The notes: generated by a model not told the origin, from the sequence alone. A DNA stretch of 64,000 nt from Rhodosorus marinus (GCA_029953675.1 JAMWBK010000003.1:1550001-1614000); one strand, 5' to 3'. Positions 43,678 through 55,414 are shown, counted from the first letter of the stretch. Program-made: numbers and translations.

Positions 43678-44172
43678 ATGGCTTTCGTATTGTGTTCTCC
43701 TGTTCTATTAGAGGCCAAATGGCATCGAAAAGCGCCTGTCTGTTCAGCTGGGAAAGGATTTGGTAAAGCTCCGCAATGTGGTTGTGGATTAGAGAAACCT
43801 TATCAGGAGTGCTGCGGAGCGATTCATGAGAGGAGGAGAAAGGCTGAGTTTGCGAAAGAGTTGATGAGAGCTCGATATTCTGCTTACCAGAAAGCGCTCG
43901 TGGGGTTCATCATGGATACGACCACTGGTGTGAGTGAATCTGAGGATAGCGAGAAGTGGAGAGCAGCATTGTCTGCATATGTCCAGGCCACCAAATTCAA
44001 GGGCTTGAAAGTTATGAAGTCAGAGAAGGGAGCCCCTGGTGACGATGAGGGATACGTCACTTTTAGCGTTAAGACGAATTCAGGGTCGTACACGGAACGC
44101 TCTCGATTCGTACCGGATGAGGAATTTGGATGGAAGTACGTAAGAGAACCTGAGGATTCTACAACACAATGA
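43678..44172 (+). CDS. YchJ-like SEC-C motif protein
   Basis: Single exon, 164 residues, ATG at 43678. Residues 32-50 carry the metal-binding SEC-C-type signature C34-G-C36-G...C45-C46-G of the YchJ/UPF0225 family. Next comes the family block 'AKELMRARYSAYQKALVGFI' (about 58-77), then an NTF2-like second half with 'YVTFSVKT', 'ERSRFV' and 'WKYV'. Bacterial YchJ proteins have no well-established function. The N-terminus MAFVLCSPV matches the MAFV start of the hydrolase and SufA proteins here, suggesting a plastid transit peptide of about 25 residues. The upstream TTG in frame was not chosen because it would place charged residues before MAFV. Confidence 0.8.
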   Translation: MAFVLCSPVLLEAKWHRKAPVCSAGKGFGKAPQCGCGLEKPYQECCGAIHERRRKAEFAKELMRARYSAYQKALVGFIMDTTTGVSESEDSEKWRAALSAYVQATKFKGLKVMKSEKGAPGDDEGYVTFSVKTNSGSYTERSRFVPDEEFGWKYVREPEDSTTQ

Positions 44173-45661
44173 AATCAAAGAGAACATCACTGTGAAACTG
44201 TTCAACACATGATCAACGTCGCTCCCAACCGAAAAGTAGAATCACGTCCTCCATCGGCGGCCCTTAAGTCCACATCGAAAGCGCGGCCAGCACGCCGTCG
44301 ATATGGCAGTCAACCCAAGCGTGCTGAGGATTTCTTGACCGCTCTAGCTTGTGAAGATGCGCAAGTCGATGAGAAAACTTAAACATCGATGGTCCTGGAC
44401 AATCACCGAGCTAATCAGTTTACAACTGTATGAATCTCGACCATACTGTACAATCCATCTCGGTGACCTTAGCTGATCAACCGGAGTCTCTAATTGATAC
44501 ATACAGGTTAACCGATTCATCGAATAGTCACAGCATTCAGATTTATCCCCAGACGAACTCAACTGCTTGCTTGCGGGCAACCTCTGACTGACGCATTTCC
44601 CATATCCAGCAGAGACCATTTAGGCCTCCTGAAGCATCAAATAGATTATTTTCTGAGCTCTAGAGCAAGCATGCATCACCTTAATCATAGCAAACAGGTT
44701 ATCTCTGTGAATCGACAAGATCGTCTGATCGTCGTTGACAGCTGTACAAGTAAGACATAGGCATGCAGATTCGTTTCGTTTTGACCGCCTTATGCGCGTC
44801 AGACTAGTGGATCCTTGTCGATCTCAGTTATTATTTAAGCGATCACTGTTTTCTGAGTGCTAGTGAAAGTATTCATCGCCCGTTCACAGCAAGCACATCC
44901 CTAGCATCGACAAGGCCCACTGATCGCCGTTGAGGAAGACGTTCGCCTAAAGCAGGAACTAATCGAGCAGGCTTCAGCCAACTCTTTTGTACGGGTCAGA
45001 CCGATGGTTTGTGGTCGATCTCGGCTACTCTGAGTGATCCATAGATGTCGGCGAGGTATTCACAGCAAGCAGATTATCGCTGGAACAAAGCGGAATGAGC
45101 GCTGTTGATAGTATTCGCAGGACGTACCAACTAAGGCCTTACCGGCCCACATTCAGTTGACTTCTATGGGTCAGACGTGATTGATGTCGATCTCAGCTAG
45201 TCTCCGAGCGATCGAATACATCGGTTTCTGATTGCTCGTTGAAGTATTCACCGCGGGCTATCTCTGGAACCAACGAGATCGACTGATCCGGAGTGACAAT
45301 ATCGGACTGCAACGTACCTGCGGAAACCAAGCGAAGACCTAATCGACTAAGATTCGGTTTACTCTACTGACCTACTCAGAAGGGCTCAAAGGCCAACAGA
45401 CCTTCGTCGATCTCAAGAGGCTTTTGTGCGCCGCAACTGCCCGCCGGAGAAGATAAATCTGATTGAGCAGATGGAGTTGAAGTGTTGAGCATAAGCGATC
45501 TTTCCGGTAAGAGCTTCACTAGGATTCCTCTTCTGGAGGAAGAGACTTGTGCTGTCTGAGAACTTTGTCTTATCGTTTCGGGGCGACTTCTCTCTTTCTT
45601 TGAAGGCGGCCGGTTGGAGGGGAGTTTTCCCTTATCCGAAGGGCTTGGGAAGGGGGGGGGG
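44173..45661. other. Spacer dominated by a degenerate repeat array
   Basis: Everything of note is the array at 44640-45430. 45600-45661 is G-rich and leads straight into the Nudix ATG. Confidence 0.5.
44640..45430 (+). repeat. Degenerate tandem array, about 4 units of 175-205 bp
   Basis: Ordered anchors recur: TTTCTGAG-YGCTAGT (44650, 44850, looser at 45226), ATTCAYCGCC (44870, 45246), CACAGCAAGCA (44885, 45061), GATCG.CTGATCG..GTTGA (44720, 44920, weaker at 45285), GGGTCAGAC (44993, 45168) and GTCGATCTCAG (44818, 45014 with one change, 45186, 45407). The units are too diverged for exact borders. An earlier half-unit may start near 44450. Confidence 0.7.
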
Positions 45662-46461
45662 ATGATTCTTCGGAGGGCATGTTTTGTACCCGCAAGCTTG
45701 TTCCAGGTGAGCGCGGGGCGCGGACGAAAATCGCTGACGAGGTTGTACAGTTCAGACTCGCCAGATTTCTCAGAAAAATTTTCGATTATGGATGAGAGAG
45801 TCAGCTTCCAGAGATACCAGACCGTCTACGAGAGGCTTATTCGATACCCGAACGGCAAGAGGGTGTCGTTTGATGTATTTGGCAATCCTGGTTCGGATTT
45901 CAAATCGGTTTTCGTCTTTCCCTACGACACGAGGACGAAAACTGTAACGCTGCTGAGGGAGTACATTCCTGGGATTAATGCGGTGATGTGGGGATTCCCG
46001 GCAGGCGGATTCGATCCTAAGAAACATAAATCGTTGGAGGATGCAGCGAGGTCTGAACTGAGCGAGGAGGCTTTCCTGACTGGCGGATCGTACTTCCCGA
46101 TGCTTGATCCGGGTGGAGTTTCTCAGGTATGATCCCATGCCATTCCTGTTGAACAAAAATCCAATACGTTTGTTTGCAGATCTTTAACCGATGACCGTGG
46201 ATAAATAACTTGAAACAGGATAAATACTCCAAGAACATCTTTCACATGTTCCTGGTCCTTAACCCAGTCGAGGACGAGAACCCGTTGCCTCGTGACGAGG
46301 AAGAGTACATACAGATCGTCAAGGGAGTTACACTGGAACGTCTTCAGAAGATACTAGCCGGAGGTGGAATGAATCTGCCCTCAGGGTTCTGTGGATACCG
46401 CGCACTTGATGTCCTGTCCAATCCCACCCCAGAGCTTGCGAGCATGCTCTACGAACGCTAG
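45662..46461 (+). CDS. Nudix hydrolase, probably organellar
   Basis: Exons 45662-46126 and 46219-46461 (intron 92 nt, phase 0) give 235 residues. Nudix enzymes cleave nucleoside diphosphates linked to another moiety; the substrate here is not evident, with ADP-ribose- or ADP-sugar-type compounds possible. Nudix region about 111-140: 'GFPAGGFDPKK' followed by 'LEDAARSELSEEAFL'. The metal-binding E132, E135 and E136 are present, but the usual Arg of the RE-U-x-EE core is Ser131. Residues 1-31 (ending 'TRLYSS') look like a mitochondrial presequence. The ATG at 45662 follows a run of G. Its stop is 44 bp from the stop of the convergent MATE gene. Confidence 0.85.
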
Positions 46462-46505
46462 CAAAACATCGGGATGAAAGTTGCTGGATAGTTCGGAAAA
46501 CACAT

Positions 46506-48050
46506 TTATCCCGTTGAGCTTCGTGGGATTGGCACGGCCGGGGAAGATAAAATGAAGGGTCCCTTTGGTGAGGAGAATCGAAGAAGGTGCGTCACTAGCC
46601 GGAGTCCAAAGTAGCCGAAGCTCATGACCGCCCATACCGAGAAAAAGCTCTTCCCAACAAAGCAGAGCGTCAATATGCAGATCCCCGCCGATGATGATAC
46701 GGCCGCTGCGTTGTAGCGAAAGTCGGATGCCCCCAAAAATAGGGCGTCCAGCGTCCACACAGCGTATTGCAGGGGTAAAAACAAAAGAACCATGGGAAAG
46801 ACTTGATCTGACAGCTCAATAGTGGACGCTGTTCCCAACATCGGCTTCAACACGATGCTGTGCATTACGTGCCCAACGGGAATCAGCACACCTGCCAAGC
46901 CGACGGAGAGTAGAACGCTTCGCATCGCCACCCTTCTCGCCGTAGCCGTGTAGAGTTGCCCGTTCTTGTTCAACGTGCTCGCCACTGTAACTTGACCCGA
47001 GGTCGCAACGCATTCGTTTATGAAGGCCAGAACCACCCAAACGGATATTATCGCGTGGTGTGTCGCTGCCTGCACATCTCCAAGACGAGTCACCAGAGCC
47101 GTGCTGAAAAGCCAAATCCCATTGTTGCATGTTTGTCGAAGGATCATGGTCATGGACGAAGATCCCAGATCGCGCAGGGACTCGGCCACCAACGAGGAGT
47201 CAGTCTCCCTCGATTCCTTCGGTGTACTGGTGGCTTTGTCCATCCCAAGCTCGGCTCTTCTCGCGTACAGGGCGAAAGCCGCAATTCCAGCCGATGCCGC
47301 TTGAGAAATACTCGTGGCTACTGCTGCGCCACGGACCCCATCATCCATAACCAAGACCAGGAACGCATCCAGCACGATGTTGACGATTCCAGCGCCAAGG
47401 GACACCACAAAGACTGTTTTCGTGTCCTTCAAGGCGCGAAAAATACCCGCCGATACGAGGCTCAGGAAGTAGAAAGGTATGCCGAATGCTCGCCACCTCA
47501 TATACGCGATAGAGTGAGGCATAATCGTGGACGAAGCGCCGAGGGCACTCAGGATAGATTCAGTTGAGATTGAGAGATACAGGGTCAGACCAGCTCCCAC
47601 CACTAAGGCTGAGGCAGTCGCGGCGCGAATAACGGCCTTGGTATTCTCATGGTTGCCCACCGCAATTGACTTGCAGAGGATGACAGACGTTGCTGTTGTT
47701 AAAGCAGAATATGACAGGCCGGCTATGACAGAGAAGACTGAACTGCATGGTGCCAGGGAAGCGAGCTGAATAGACCCGAGCAACGAGACGAAAACAGTAT
47801 CCGCCAAGGCCAGCATGGGCTCCATAACTGAGCTACCAAGTGCTGGGATCGCCAATGCAAACAAATCCTTGTCAAAATGCCTGGAGAACATTGCCCCCAC
47901 TCCTCCCTTCCCAACCAACCGCACACCAGCCTTCCGAGGTTGAGGAACAGCACGCATACCTCTCAGTCGAGTCCGCTTCTGTGAAGCAGTCTTCGTACTG
48001 GTCCGAGGAGCGCCCCTCGTAGAGGCCATAACAGAAAAGTTCAGCATCAT
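46506..48050 (-). CDS. MATE-family efflux transporter
   Basis: Single exon, 514 residues. MATE proteins export organic compounds or metals in exchange for H+ or Na+. About twelve hydrophobic segments begin with 'FALAIPALGSSVMEPMLALADTVFVSLLG' at about 64-92 (quoted in part: 'LADTVFVSLLG'), the usual first helix of the eukaryotic branch that includes plant plastid-envelope members. The two halves each carry the family's helix pattern; 'GIFRALKDTKT' lies in the first-half loop. Residues 1-55 are Arg/Lys/Ser/Thr-rich and read as an organellar transit peptide, so a plastid envelope location is plausible. Two adjacent ATGs (48050, 48047) make no difference. The substrate cannot be told. Confidence 0.9.
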   Translation of the reverse strand: MMLNFSVMASTRGAPRTSTKTASQKRTRLRGMRAVPQPRKAGVRLVGKGGVGAMFSRHFDKDLFALAIPALGSSVMEPMLALADTVFVSLLGSIQLASLAPCSSVFSVIAGLSYSALTTATSVILCKSIAVGNHENTKAVIRAATASALVVGAGLTLYLSISTESILSALGASSTIMPHSIAYMRWRAFGIPFYFLSLVSAGIFRALKDTKTVFVVSLGAGIVNIVLDAFLVLVMDDGVRGAAVATSISQAASAGIAAFALYARRAELGMDKATSTPKESRETDSSLVAESLRDLGSSSMTMILRQTCNNGIWLFSTALVTRLGDVQAATHHAIISVWVVLAFINECVATSGQVTVASTLNKNGQLYTATARRVAMRSVLLSVGLAGVLIPVGHVMHSIVLKPMLGTASTIELSDQVFPMVLLFLPLQYAVWTLDALFLGASDFRYNAAAVSSSAGICILTLCFVGKSFFSVWAVMSFGYFGLRLVTHLLRFSSPKGPFILSSPAVPIPRSSTG

Positions 48051-49613
48051 TACGATCTAAATCGCCCCATACCACACCTCCAGTAACCAACTCACGCCAC
48101 CATCAGGAACCGATCCGTAACCAAAAACTCCTCACACAACGCCCTCCTGATAGTATATCACTGTGGATCACATTCGTTATCAAAGATCTCAGCTAAAAAC
48201 CAACAAAAAATACCTCCAAAATTAGTGCGATAAGCGAACCCCAACCCCCCTTCCTCCTCGCAGAGCTTGTAAACGCCACCAAATGCTTAGCGACATCGCT
48301 CTGAGCCCCGATTCTCGAGCTGAGGCGTCTCCCATCTGGATGTGTGACGTTCAGCGCTTACCCTGCAAAATAATATTAATTTTCAATTACATACATTCTC
48401 GAAATGAGAATGAATTTTGAGGGCAGACGATCTGGATCTTCTTTAAAATTACATTTTTCATGATCAGGGTTTTAGGGGTGACAGGTATAATACATTTTCA
48501 GTAAAACTTTTCCAGGAGGTTTTCACTGAATTTTAGCTCAGTTTGCAATTTTTAGAGTTAATATCGAGCAAAGGAAATTCTGAACAACACGTTTAGTTGT
48601 CATGTGCGCGTTTTCTGTGGTCTGTAGTCTATTTTCTCCAAAAACTTTCAACTCGATTTTTATCATCCAGACTTAATTGGCTGCGGGTTTGAACTGACAC
48701 TACGGTTTGAACTAATGAAATACTGATTGTGGAAGAGTGAGCGATGAGGAAACCAATTAATTCCCCTGCAGGATTGAGAGTAAACCAATAGGAGAGAATT
48801 GTTGTGCGATATTTTGATGAAATTCGGGGTGTTTAAATTTGGGGTGTTTTCATTGAGGTATTCAGCACCGATTTAAGGAGGCCCTGTCGAAATTTTGGCT
48901 GTGAACAGGTGAAGAATATGGTGATCGACTTTGTACTAGTCTAGTTCTAGTGTACGTACAGTACATCGACTGTAGTGCGTTCACGCCAATGGCACAAGCT
49001 CATATTTGTTTTTTCGCATTGGTTTGGGTGTAGTTTCTATTTTTCTGCAATGGCGACATTGGTTGGTGAAAACCTGGCAAACTCCCTGCCCGGTCAGAAG
49101 CAAAACCCGGACGCAGTGGACTGGTCAGATCTGTGCCGGGAATGAGTACGGAGCTGGTCCAGGCAAGACCCACAAATGGGTAGCCAGCCATGTAAGCTCT
49201 TTCCGACTGGACCAGAAAGTCTCGGGTATGATTCAGGGCAAACACGTATACTGCAACTGTTCGTACAGGACCAGGAAGACAAAGGCACTGTGCGGCAGAA
49301 GATGGAAACCTAAGAATACGCTTGTCCTGTACAATGGCAAGCTGCGCGGACCCTCTCGTCTTGTTCACCACTGGCCCTGGCTCCCGGCATTACGTGAAAA
49401 CCTGAGTTCTATATCGGCTTCTCTAAACCTCATGACAGGTAACTGAAGATAGCATATCTTTCCACGGGTTGGATTCAAACGTGGACCAATATTTGTGAGT
49501 TTAATTTATATTTTATAGATTCTAAAACACAAAAGTACGGGTGAAAGAAAGCAGCGAAGCTACATCATGACCCTTTAACTGTCACCTAGAAACAGTTCAA
49601 TTTCTATCTTGCC

Positions 49614-49649
<36 letters not shown>

Positions 49650-50460
49650 CTTAAAAGTCCTTGATATCATCTTGGGCCTTTTAGTTTATTAAAATAACCC
49701 ACCAGCGATCAAAGCTGAGCGTAGACCATGAAAAAGACAGTTTTACCCCCCCCCGTCGGGGGTTCTCTCCCACCCACGAGCCGTCGGTAAACGTGCAAAA
49801 AAAGTGATGAAAAACAAGTAACCATTCTAGAAAAGGTTCGCTGTCCGTGTAGGCTTTGCGAGACCGTCGCTAAACAAATAAAAAGGAAAGAAAAAAAGTA
49901 CAGGCGTTTGTTTCAGGAAAATTAGAGTGAAGCAAATCCGAATCCTAAAAAAGTTAGAAAAAAACTGATTGACGTCCCAATCCATTCTGAAGATATTTTA
50001 AACAAGTTATTTCTCCAGGGGTCAATGAACAAAAAAACTGTCCTTGAATATATTTATGAAATTTTTAACCCCCTAGAAGAACATTCGATGGCGGTGGTAG
50101 ATATAAATACCTAGGGGGGGTTAAATTCTTGGTTCCCGCCGGTTCATTGCCAGCGAGAGCTTAAAAACATCAAATAGCCCCTAAAATCTCTCACAAATAA
50201 ATAATTCTAGAAAGAATACAAGAAACAAAAAGGGGCATCAAGATTCAAAAAATAGAATGTTTTTTAAAACATTTCTAGAAGGATACCGGAAAAATGACGT
50301 TTTTCCACCGTTTTTGTATTGTCTTTTACAAATTTTATTAAGGAGCATTGAAATCTTCGGATAAATTAGGGTTTTCGAGGGGCGTCTGTGTTATTACTGC
50401 GGGGACGCCCGAGCTTCGTTTTTTTATTCGATTTTCTTTAACTGATTAGAAAGGCATGAC
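48051..50460. other. Long AT-rich spacer
   Basis: Divergent spacer between MATE and PABP. 48240-48270 is C-rich on + (MATE leader). 48370-48560 and 49500-50400 are AT-rich. 49000-49446 has open frames on both strands without motif. Contains the (AT)n at 49616-49647. Confidence 0.5.
49616..49647. repeat. (AT)16 microsatellite
   Basis: 32 bp of uninterrupted alternating A/T. Confidence 0.95.
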
Positions 50461-50969
50461 AACGGGACGGAAGACGCGGTTTGAGGAGAGCGGGTTTAGA
50501 CTTATGTAGTTTCAGGCGAAGAGGAAGGAGGGGAGCGTGTGAGTGGGGTTGGTGGAAGTGTGCAGTAGGGATATGGTACAGGGGAGTTGAGCAGGTGGCA
50601 GTTTGGGTTTGAGCAACAAAAAAAACAAAAAAAAGGGGCGGAGGGGGGGGTGGTGGTGGTGGTCTGGATTTTTGAGGGGAGCGGGTGAAAGGTGTTGAGT
50701 GCTTTGAGTTTGGAACAAGAGACCGGGAGGGGGATTGGTTTTCCGTTCTTTGGCTTTTTCGTCTTGGGGCCTCGACATCGTGCGTTTTCTTAGTTGCTGT
50801 TTTTGGAGGGGGACGGAGTGGTGATTGTTTTGGTACTTTGAAAACGATCTTAAAGGGAGGTCAGGGTTTGCTGTGTGCAAAGCGAAGAGCATCTGTCGGC
50901 AGGAGTCTACCTCAATCCGTTTAGGAGTCGTTCATTGTTTCTTTAGTCGTTGCATATCTGTTGGAGGAT
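50461..50969 (+). promoter_or_regulatory. G-rich leader of PABP with oligo(A) tracts
   Basis: The sense strand is strongly G/A-rich (50462-50720), with two 8-A runs (50618-50625 and 50627-50634) followed by G homopolymers. Human PABPC1 mRNA has an A-rich 5'-UTR element through which PABP represses its own translation; these runs could act likewise if they lie in the transcript. Confidence 0.35.
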
Positions 50970-53865
50970 ATGAGTACGCAAGCAGAGAACCCTACGGTCG
51001 CACCGGCTCAGGGCGACGCGGCCGAGCCTGCCACGGATGCATCTGTGGCCACGCCCGCAGGTGAAGAATCGACGGCGGTGAAGGAAACCACGGCTGCATC
51101 TGTGGCCACGCCCGCAGGTGAAGAATCGACGGCGGTGAAGGAAACCACGGCTGCAGAGCAATCCGATGATGCTGCTGGAGAGGATACTACTGCAGCTGCC
51201 CCTGCGGACGCGACTGCAGCAGAACCGGCTGCAACTGAGCCAGCCGAGACCGGAGCGCCGGAAGGGGACAACCCAACCGAAGTGGCCGGTGCTGAGAAGA
51301 GCTCTGAGGCAGAGGGGAAGATCGATCCTGCAGAACCAGTTACTCCGGTGGCTATGCCTGACGAGAGCGCGGCTGCATATCCTCAGGACATCAGCGGATC
51401 CAGCGCTGAAAATGAGGAAATGGTTATTGGTCCAGATGGAGAGCTAGTCTCACCGGATGCTCCTCAGGCGTCGGCCTCTCTCTATATTGGCGACCTGCAC
51501 CCGGACGTAACCCAACAGGACTTGTACGAGTTGTTCAGTCAAGTCGGGCAGATTTCGTCATCCAGAATCTGCAGGCACAGCGAAACGAGGAAATCACGTG
51601 GATATGGTTATGTGAACTTCCAGTCGGTCCTTGACGCGGAGAGAGCACTTGACACGATGAACTACCATTCATCAGCTATCACCAGAGGTACGGGGACTTG
51701 CTTCCAATGCGCTGGCCTTGTTCATTTGTGATATGCTGCTAACATGACAATTTCGACGTTTGAAACGCGTGTTTGAACTTTCAGATCGACCTCTCCGAAT
51801 CATGTGGAGGCACCGAGATCCGTCACTTAGAAAGTACGGACAGGGAAATCTGTTCATCAAGAATCTTGACAAGTCCATGGATATCAAGACCTTGAACGAT
51901 GTTTTCTCACCCTATGGACACATCATGAGCTGCAAAGTGCAGACTGATGAAAACGGAGTGTCGCAAGGGTGAGTTCGCATGATCCTGGCTCATAAACCTT
52001 TGCACTCTTTGTTGACTGGGGAAATGGGATTTCCTCCTTCGCTTGGAACAGGTTTGGATTCGTTCATTTTGAGAAGAAGGAGAGCGCGGACCGAGCTATT
52101 GAGGAAGTCAACGGAATGAAAATTAACGGAAAGCCGGTATACGTCGGACCGTTTATGAGTAAGAAGGATAGAGAGGCAACGGGACAGGCTCACAAGACGT
52201 TCACGAATGTGTATATAAAGTATTTGGACGAGTCGGTCTGCTCAAAGGTATGTGAAATTAGGCGTAGTGAGGAAGTGTATATCTCCGGGCTTACCAAACT
52301 TTGTTTACATGATCGCTCAGGAGAAAGTGGAAGAGCTATTCTCCAAGTTTGGCGAAATTACGTCAACTTACGTTCCAAACGGCGAGAATGGCACACCGAA
52401 GGGAGTTGCGTTTGTCAACTTCAAGGATCCGTCCGGGGCTGAGCAAGCTGTGGACGAAATGAACGAGGTAGAAGTTGCGGGAAAGAAGCTTTACGTCTCG
52501 CGTGCGCAGAGGAAGTTGGAACGTGACGCCGTGCTGAGGCAACGATACGAGTCCCTCAAGCTTGAGAGGTTTAAGAAACTACAAGGTGAGTCGTGGTTCC
52601 GCGCTTGCTCGTACATGAATCCCTTCGCATCGCCGATATGGTAATCCTTATTGGATGGGACTTGTTTTTCAGGAGTGAACTTGTACGTTAAGAACTTGAG
52701 TGAGGACATTGATGACGAGAACTTGAGGGGTATATTCACGCCTTACGGAGAAATTACAAGCTGTAAAATAATGAGGGACGATCGGAACAATTCCAAGGGC
52801 TTCGGCTTCGTCTGTTACGCAAGCCAGGCGGACGCGAACAAAGCCGTATCTGAGCTGAATGGTCAGATGATCGGTGGGAAGCCCATTTACGTTGCTCTCG
52901 CTCAACGCAAGGAATTCCGGAAAGCCCAGCTCGAGGTAAGTCAAGAACCCGCTTTCGGCTGCAGTTACACCAACGAAACTCACGTGCGCATGCTGCTACT
53001 GCTCACACTTCTCCAGCGCATGAGGGCTGCGAACGCGATGTCCCCGATGTATCCGCCTGCCGGAGCACCGCTGTTTTATCAGAACGCTGGAGTAGCTCAG
53101 CTGAACCCCGCGGCCATGGCAGCAGTAGCAGCCGGTAGAGGGGTTCCCCAGCAGTACATCAGCCAATATATGCTGGGACGTGGCGCACCCGTCCCAGGTG
53201 GCGTTGTTCCCGCTGGGAGGGGATTCCCACCGCAGGCAGTACCGACTCTGCCTGGGGCTTACGACACAACAGGAGTTGGCGCCACGCCTCAACGCACACG
53301 CTCAGGGCGGTCAAGACCTGGAGGACCAGGTATCTGAGCTCTTGCATGTTTGCTTGAACTATGAGGTTTTTTTTGCAAGGATCAATCCTGAAGGTTTTGG
53401 TCATCTTTCGTTCTTGTAGGATCCGGCCGAGGGGGACCGCAACAAGGAGGACGTGGTCGTGGAGGAAGTCACCCGACTGGATCGCAGCAGCAGATTAGAT
53501 ACACTGCAACTGCTCGCAACGCTCAAACCCCGAATGCTGCGCAACCGATGGCGGCAGCGCCTGCGCCGGCGACTGTACCCGCACCTGAAACGGTGGCGGC
53601 AATGCCTGGTGCCAACGGCCAGACTCCTCTGACCATTGAGATGCTGGCCAATGCATCCCCGGCGGAGCAGAAGACCATGCTTGGTGAGCGTCTCTACCCA
53701 CTCATTTACGAGAGAGAACAGCAGCTGGCTGCGAAGTTGACCGGTATGATGATCGGGCTGGATATCTCCGAGATTCTCCATCTTCTGGAGAGTCCTGCGG
53801 CGCTTGAAGAAAACATTAAGGAGGCTCTTGAAGTATTGCAGGAGCACAACGATACCGCTTCCTAA
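50970..53865 (+). CDS. PABP: Cytoplasmic poly(A)-binding protein
   Basis: Seven exons (50970-51687, 51785-51968, 52052-52247, 52321-52585, 52673-52935, 53017-53329, 53420-53865) give 794 residues with every phase matching. PABP coats mRNA poly(A) tails, supports translation initiation and controls decay. Four RRMs: RRM1 at about 170-245 (RNP2 LYIGDL, RNP1 RGYGYVNF), RRM2 from 261 (NLFIKNLD), RRM3 ('[10 protein letters not shown]') and RRM4 ('[10 protein letters not shown]', 'GFGFVCYA'). A Pro/Gly/Ala/Arg-rich linker with RGG-type motifs and a C-terminal MLLE domain ('[20 protein letters not shown]', 'LYPLIYE') follow. Odd: a ~169-residue acidic Ala/Glu/Thr-rich N-terminal extension precedes RRM1, whereas typical PABPs begin RRM1 near residue 10. 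That extension contains a perfect 57-bp duplication. Confidence 0.97.
51039..51152 (+). repeat. Perfect 57-bp tandem duplication inside PABP exon 1
   Basis: Copies at 51039-51095 and 51096-51152 are identical and keep frame, duplicating a 19-residue unit ([19 protein letters not shown]). Identity implies a recent duplication. Confidence 0.95.
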
Positions 53866-55414
53866 CTTGTTGATTCGCGGCTTGCGGGCTCGTAGCGCCG
53901 CGGGGTTTGCTTGAAGGCTTGTCGTCTGAACTCCTTTTTGAGGAACAGCGCAGCCCGGAAAGAACGTTGGGCGTTGCGAGAAAAAGCCCGAAGGAAACCC
54001 TAATTGTATGGGGGAGTCTTCTGAACGCTTTTTTTTAACCTTTTTTTTGGAACTAGAAAACCACCTATCTATGGCAAATTGGGTTTGCCACCATTACGGA
54101 CAAAAACAGGAAAAAAAAAAAAAAAAAGCAAAATCCCACACAAAATTCTCAAACACCTGTCGGTTGCATTTCCCCCCAACACCCCGCCTCCTCAACGCAT
54201 TCAAAAGCTCTCGAAACGCCTTTGCGATTCGAAAGAACCAGTCGAAGAGTCTATCCTTGTGTTAAATAGTTGAACCAAACTGTTTGCGACTTTTCATTTC
54301 CTGTAGACACCCTAGATCCGCATCAGGAAGTCAACTGCAGATGATTATCCAAACGATCCAAACCTCATCGTAAAATTCTGAAGGGACTCTTCAAGAAAAC
54401 TTCAAGGGAGGTTCAGGAGAATGCCTATCATCTTGTGGATAGCCGCGGTTGGGCCAACTTGACCTCTCAGTTTATCCAACTCATTTGCTCCACCTGGAAT
54501 GTAGATTCAGTGACCCCAAGGAGCCTGGATCAAGTTCTGTTCCTCAGCTGGATATGCAACGTTGACATTCTTCGAACTGTATGAGGAGGGGCAACGTGCG
54601 CACCCTCAGCTCCAAACGCTGTCCAGATCGTTACTATTTGGCTCCCAAGGCGGAGCTCCGGCATCAAAGTCGTCGTTGGGTCAGAAGAACTAACTCAAAA
54701 GTGGATCTAGCAGATACCAAGACTTTTAACTGATTAACTCATGCGGTACGAAACTCCCTGAGAATATATCTTCCCGTTCCAGAGATCAGCATATCGTAGT
54801 GAAAAGCCAAGGATTCTGCTCCATGAGTGCTTAACGTTGCTACCTCAAATGGAGACAACTGTGCACCCCTCGAACTGATTTGATGAAGTGCGTACAAAGC
54901 CATTGAGAAACGTGATTCTCCTTCGGACTTCGAAGCTGCTCCTGCTGTTGACTCCGACATATTCCGAGTTTTCTCAATAGCGTTACGGGAAGGGCGCATA
55001 GCAGGATATCCACAATCAGAGTTCAATTAAAACTGGTATCGATTAAGTGGCTGAACTCTCGCTTTCGACTTCCCATACTCTGTGGCGTATCCAATGTAGC
55101 CGCAGATATCAGCATCTGTTAGACTGTCCTTTAGAGTTGTCGCCATGCTTGGAGACTCAACACCAGGCTCTTCAACGGGTCAATTCGTCCCTCCTTTTTT
55201 TAGTTTTATCTCTTGTTGCGGTAGATCCGTGCGCTTGCGGGCGTAGAAATATCTACCCGCGTGACTTGTGGGCGAGCCCCATAGGCTGGCTTTCAAGGTA
55301 GCTCCGAACTATTCTCAGATGTACAACGGCATATTCTCTTCCGTAGAGGGCTTCGTGATCAACTCAATTCAACTCCTATTCTGAGTTAATTGCAAGGAAG
55401 AGATCTCATCTGGT
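53866..55414. other. PABP 3' region and spacer
   Basis: A run of 17 A (54111-54127) lies 245 bp past the PABP stop. A minus-strand frame at 54739-55026 has no ATG at its start and no motif. No other gene was recognised. Confidence 0.45.

Noticed and set aside
44640-45430. CRISPR-like array
   Set aside because: Repeats are long, degenerate and contiguous with no constant spacer/repeat pattern, and the genome is eukaryotic.
49000-49446. Long open frames on both strands upstream of PABP, one with a Cys-rich stretch
   Set aside because: Neither has an ATG at its start, no domain is recognisable, and both strands being open over the same bases suggests composition rather than a gene.
54739-55026. 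95-codon minus-strand frame
   Set aside because: Begins at TTG, has no motif, and I found no supporting exon or leader tract.
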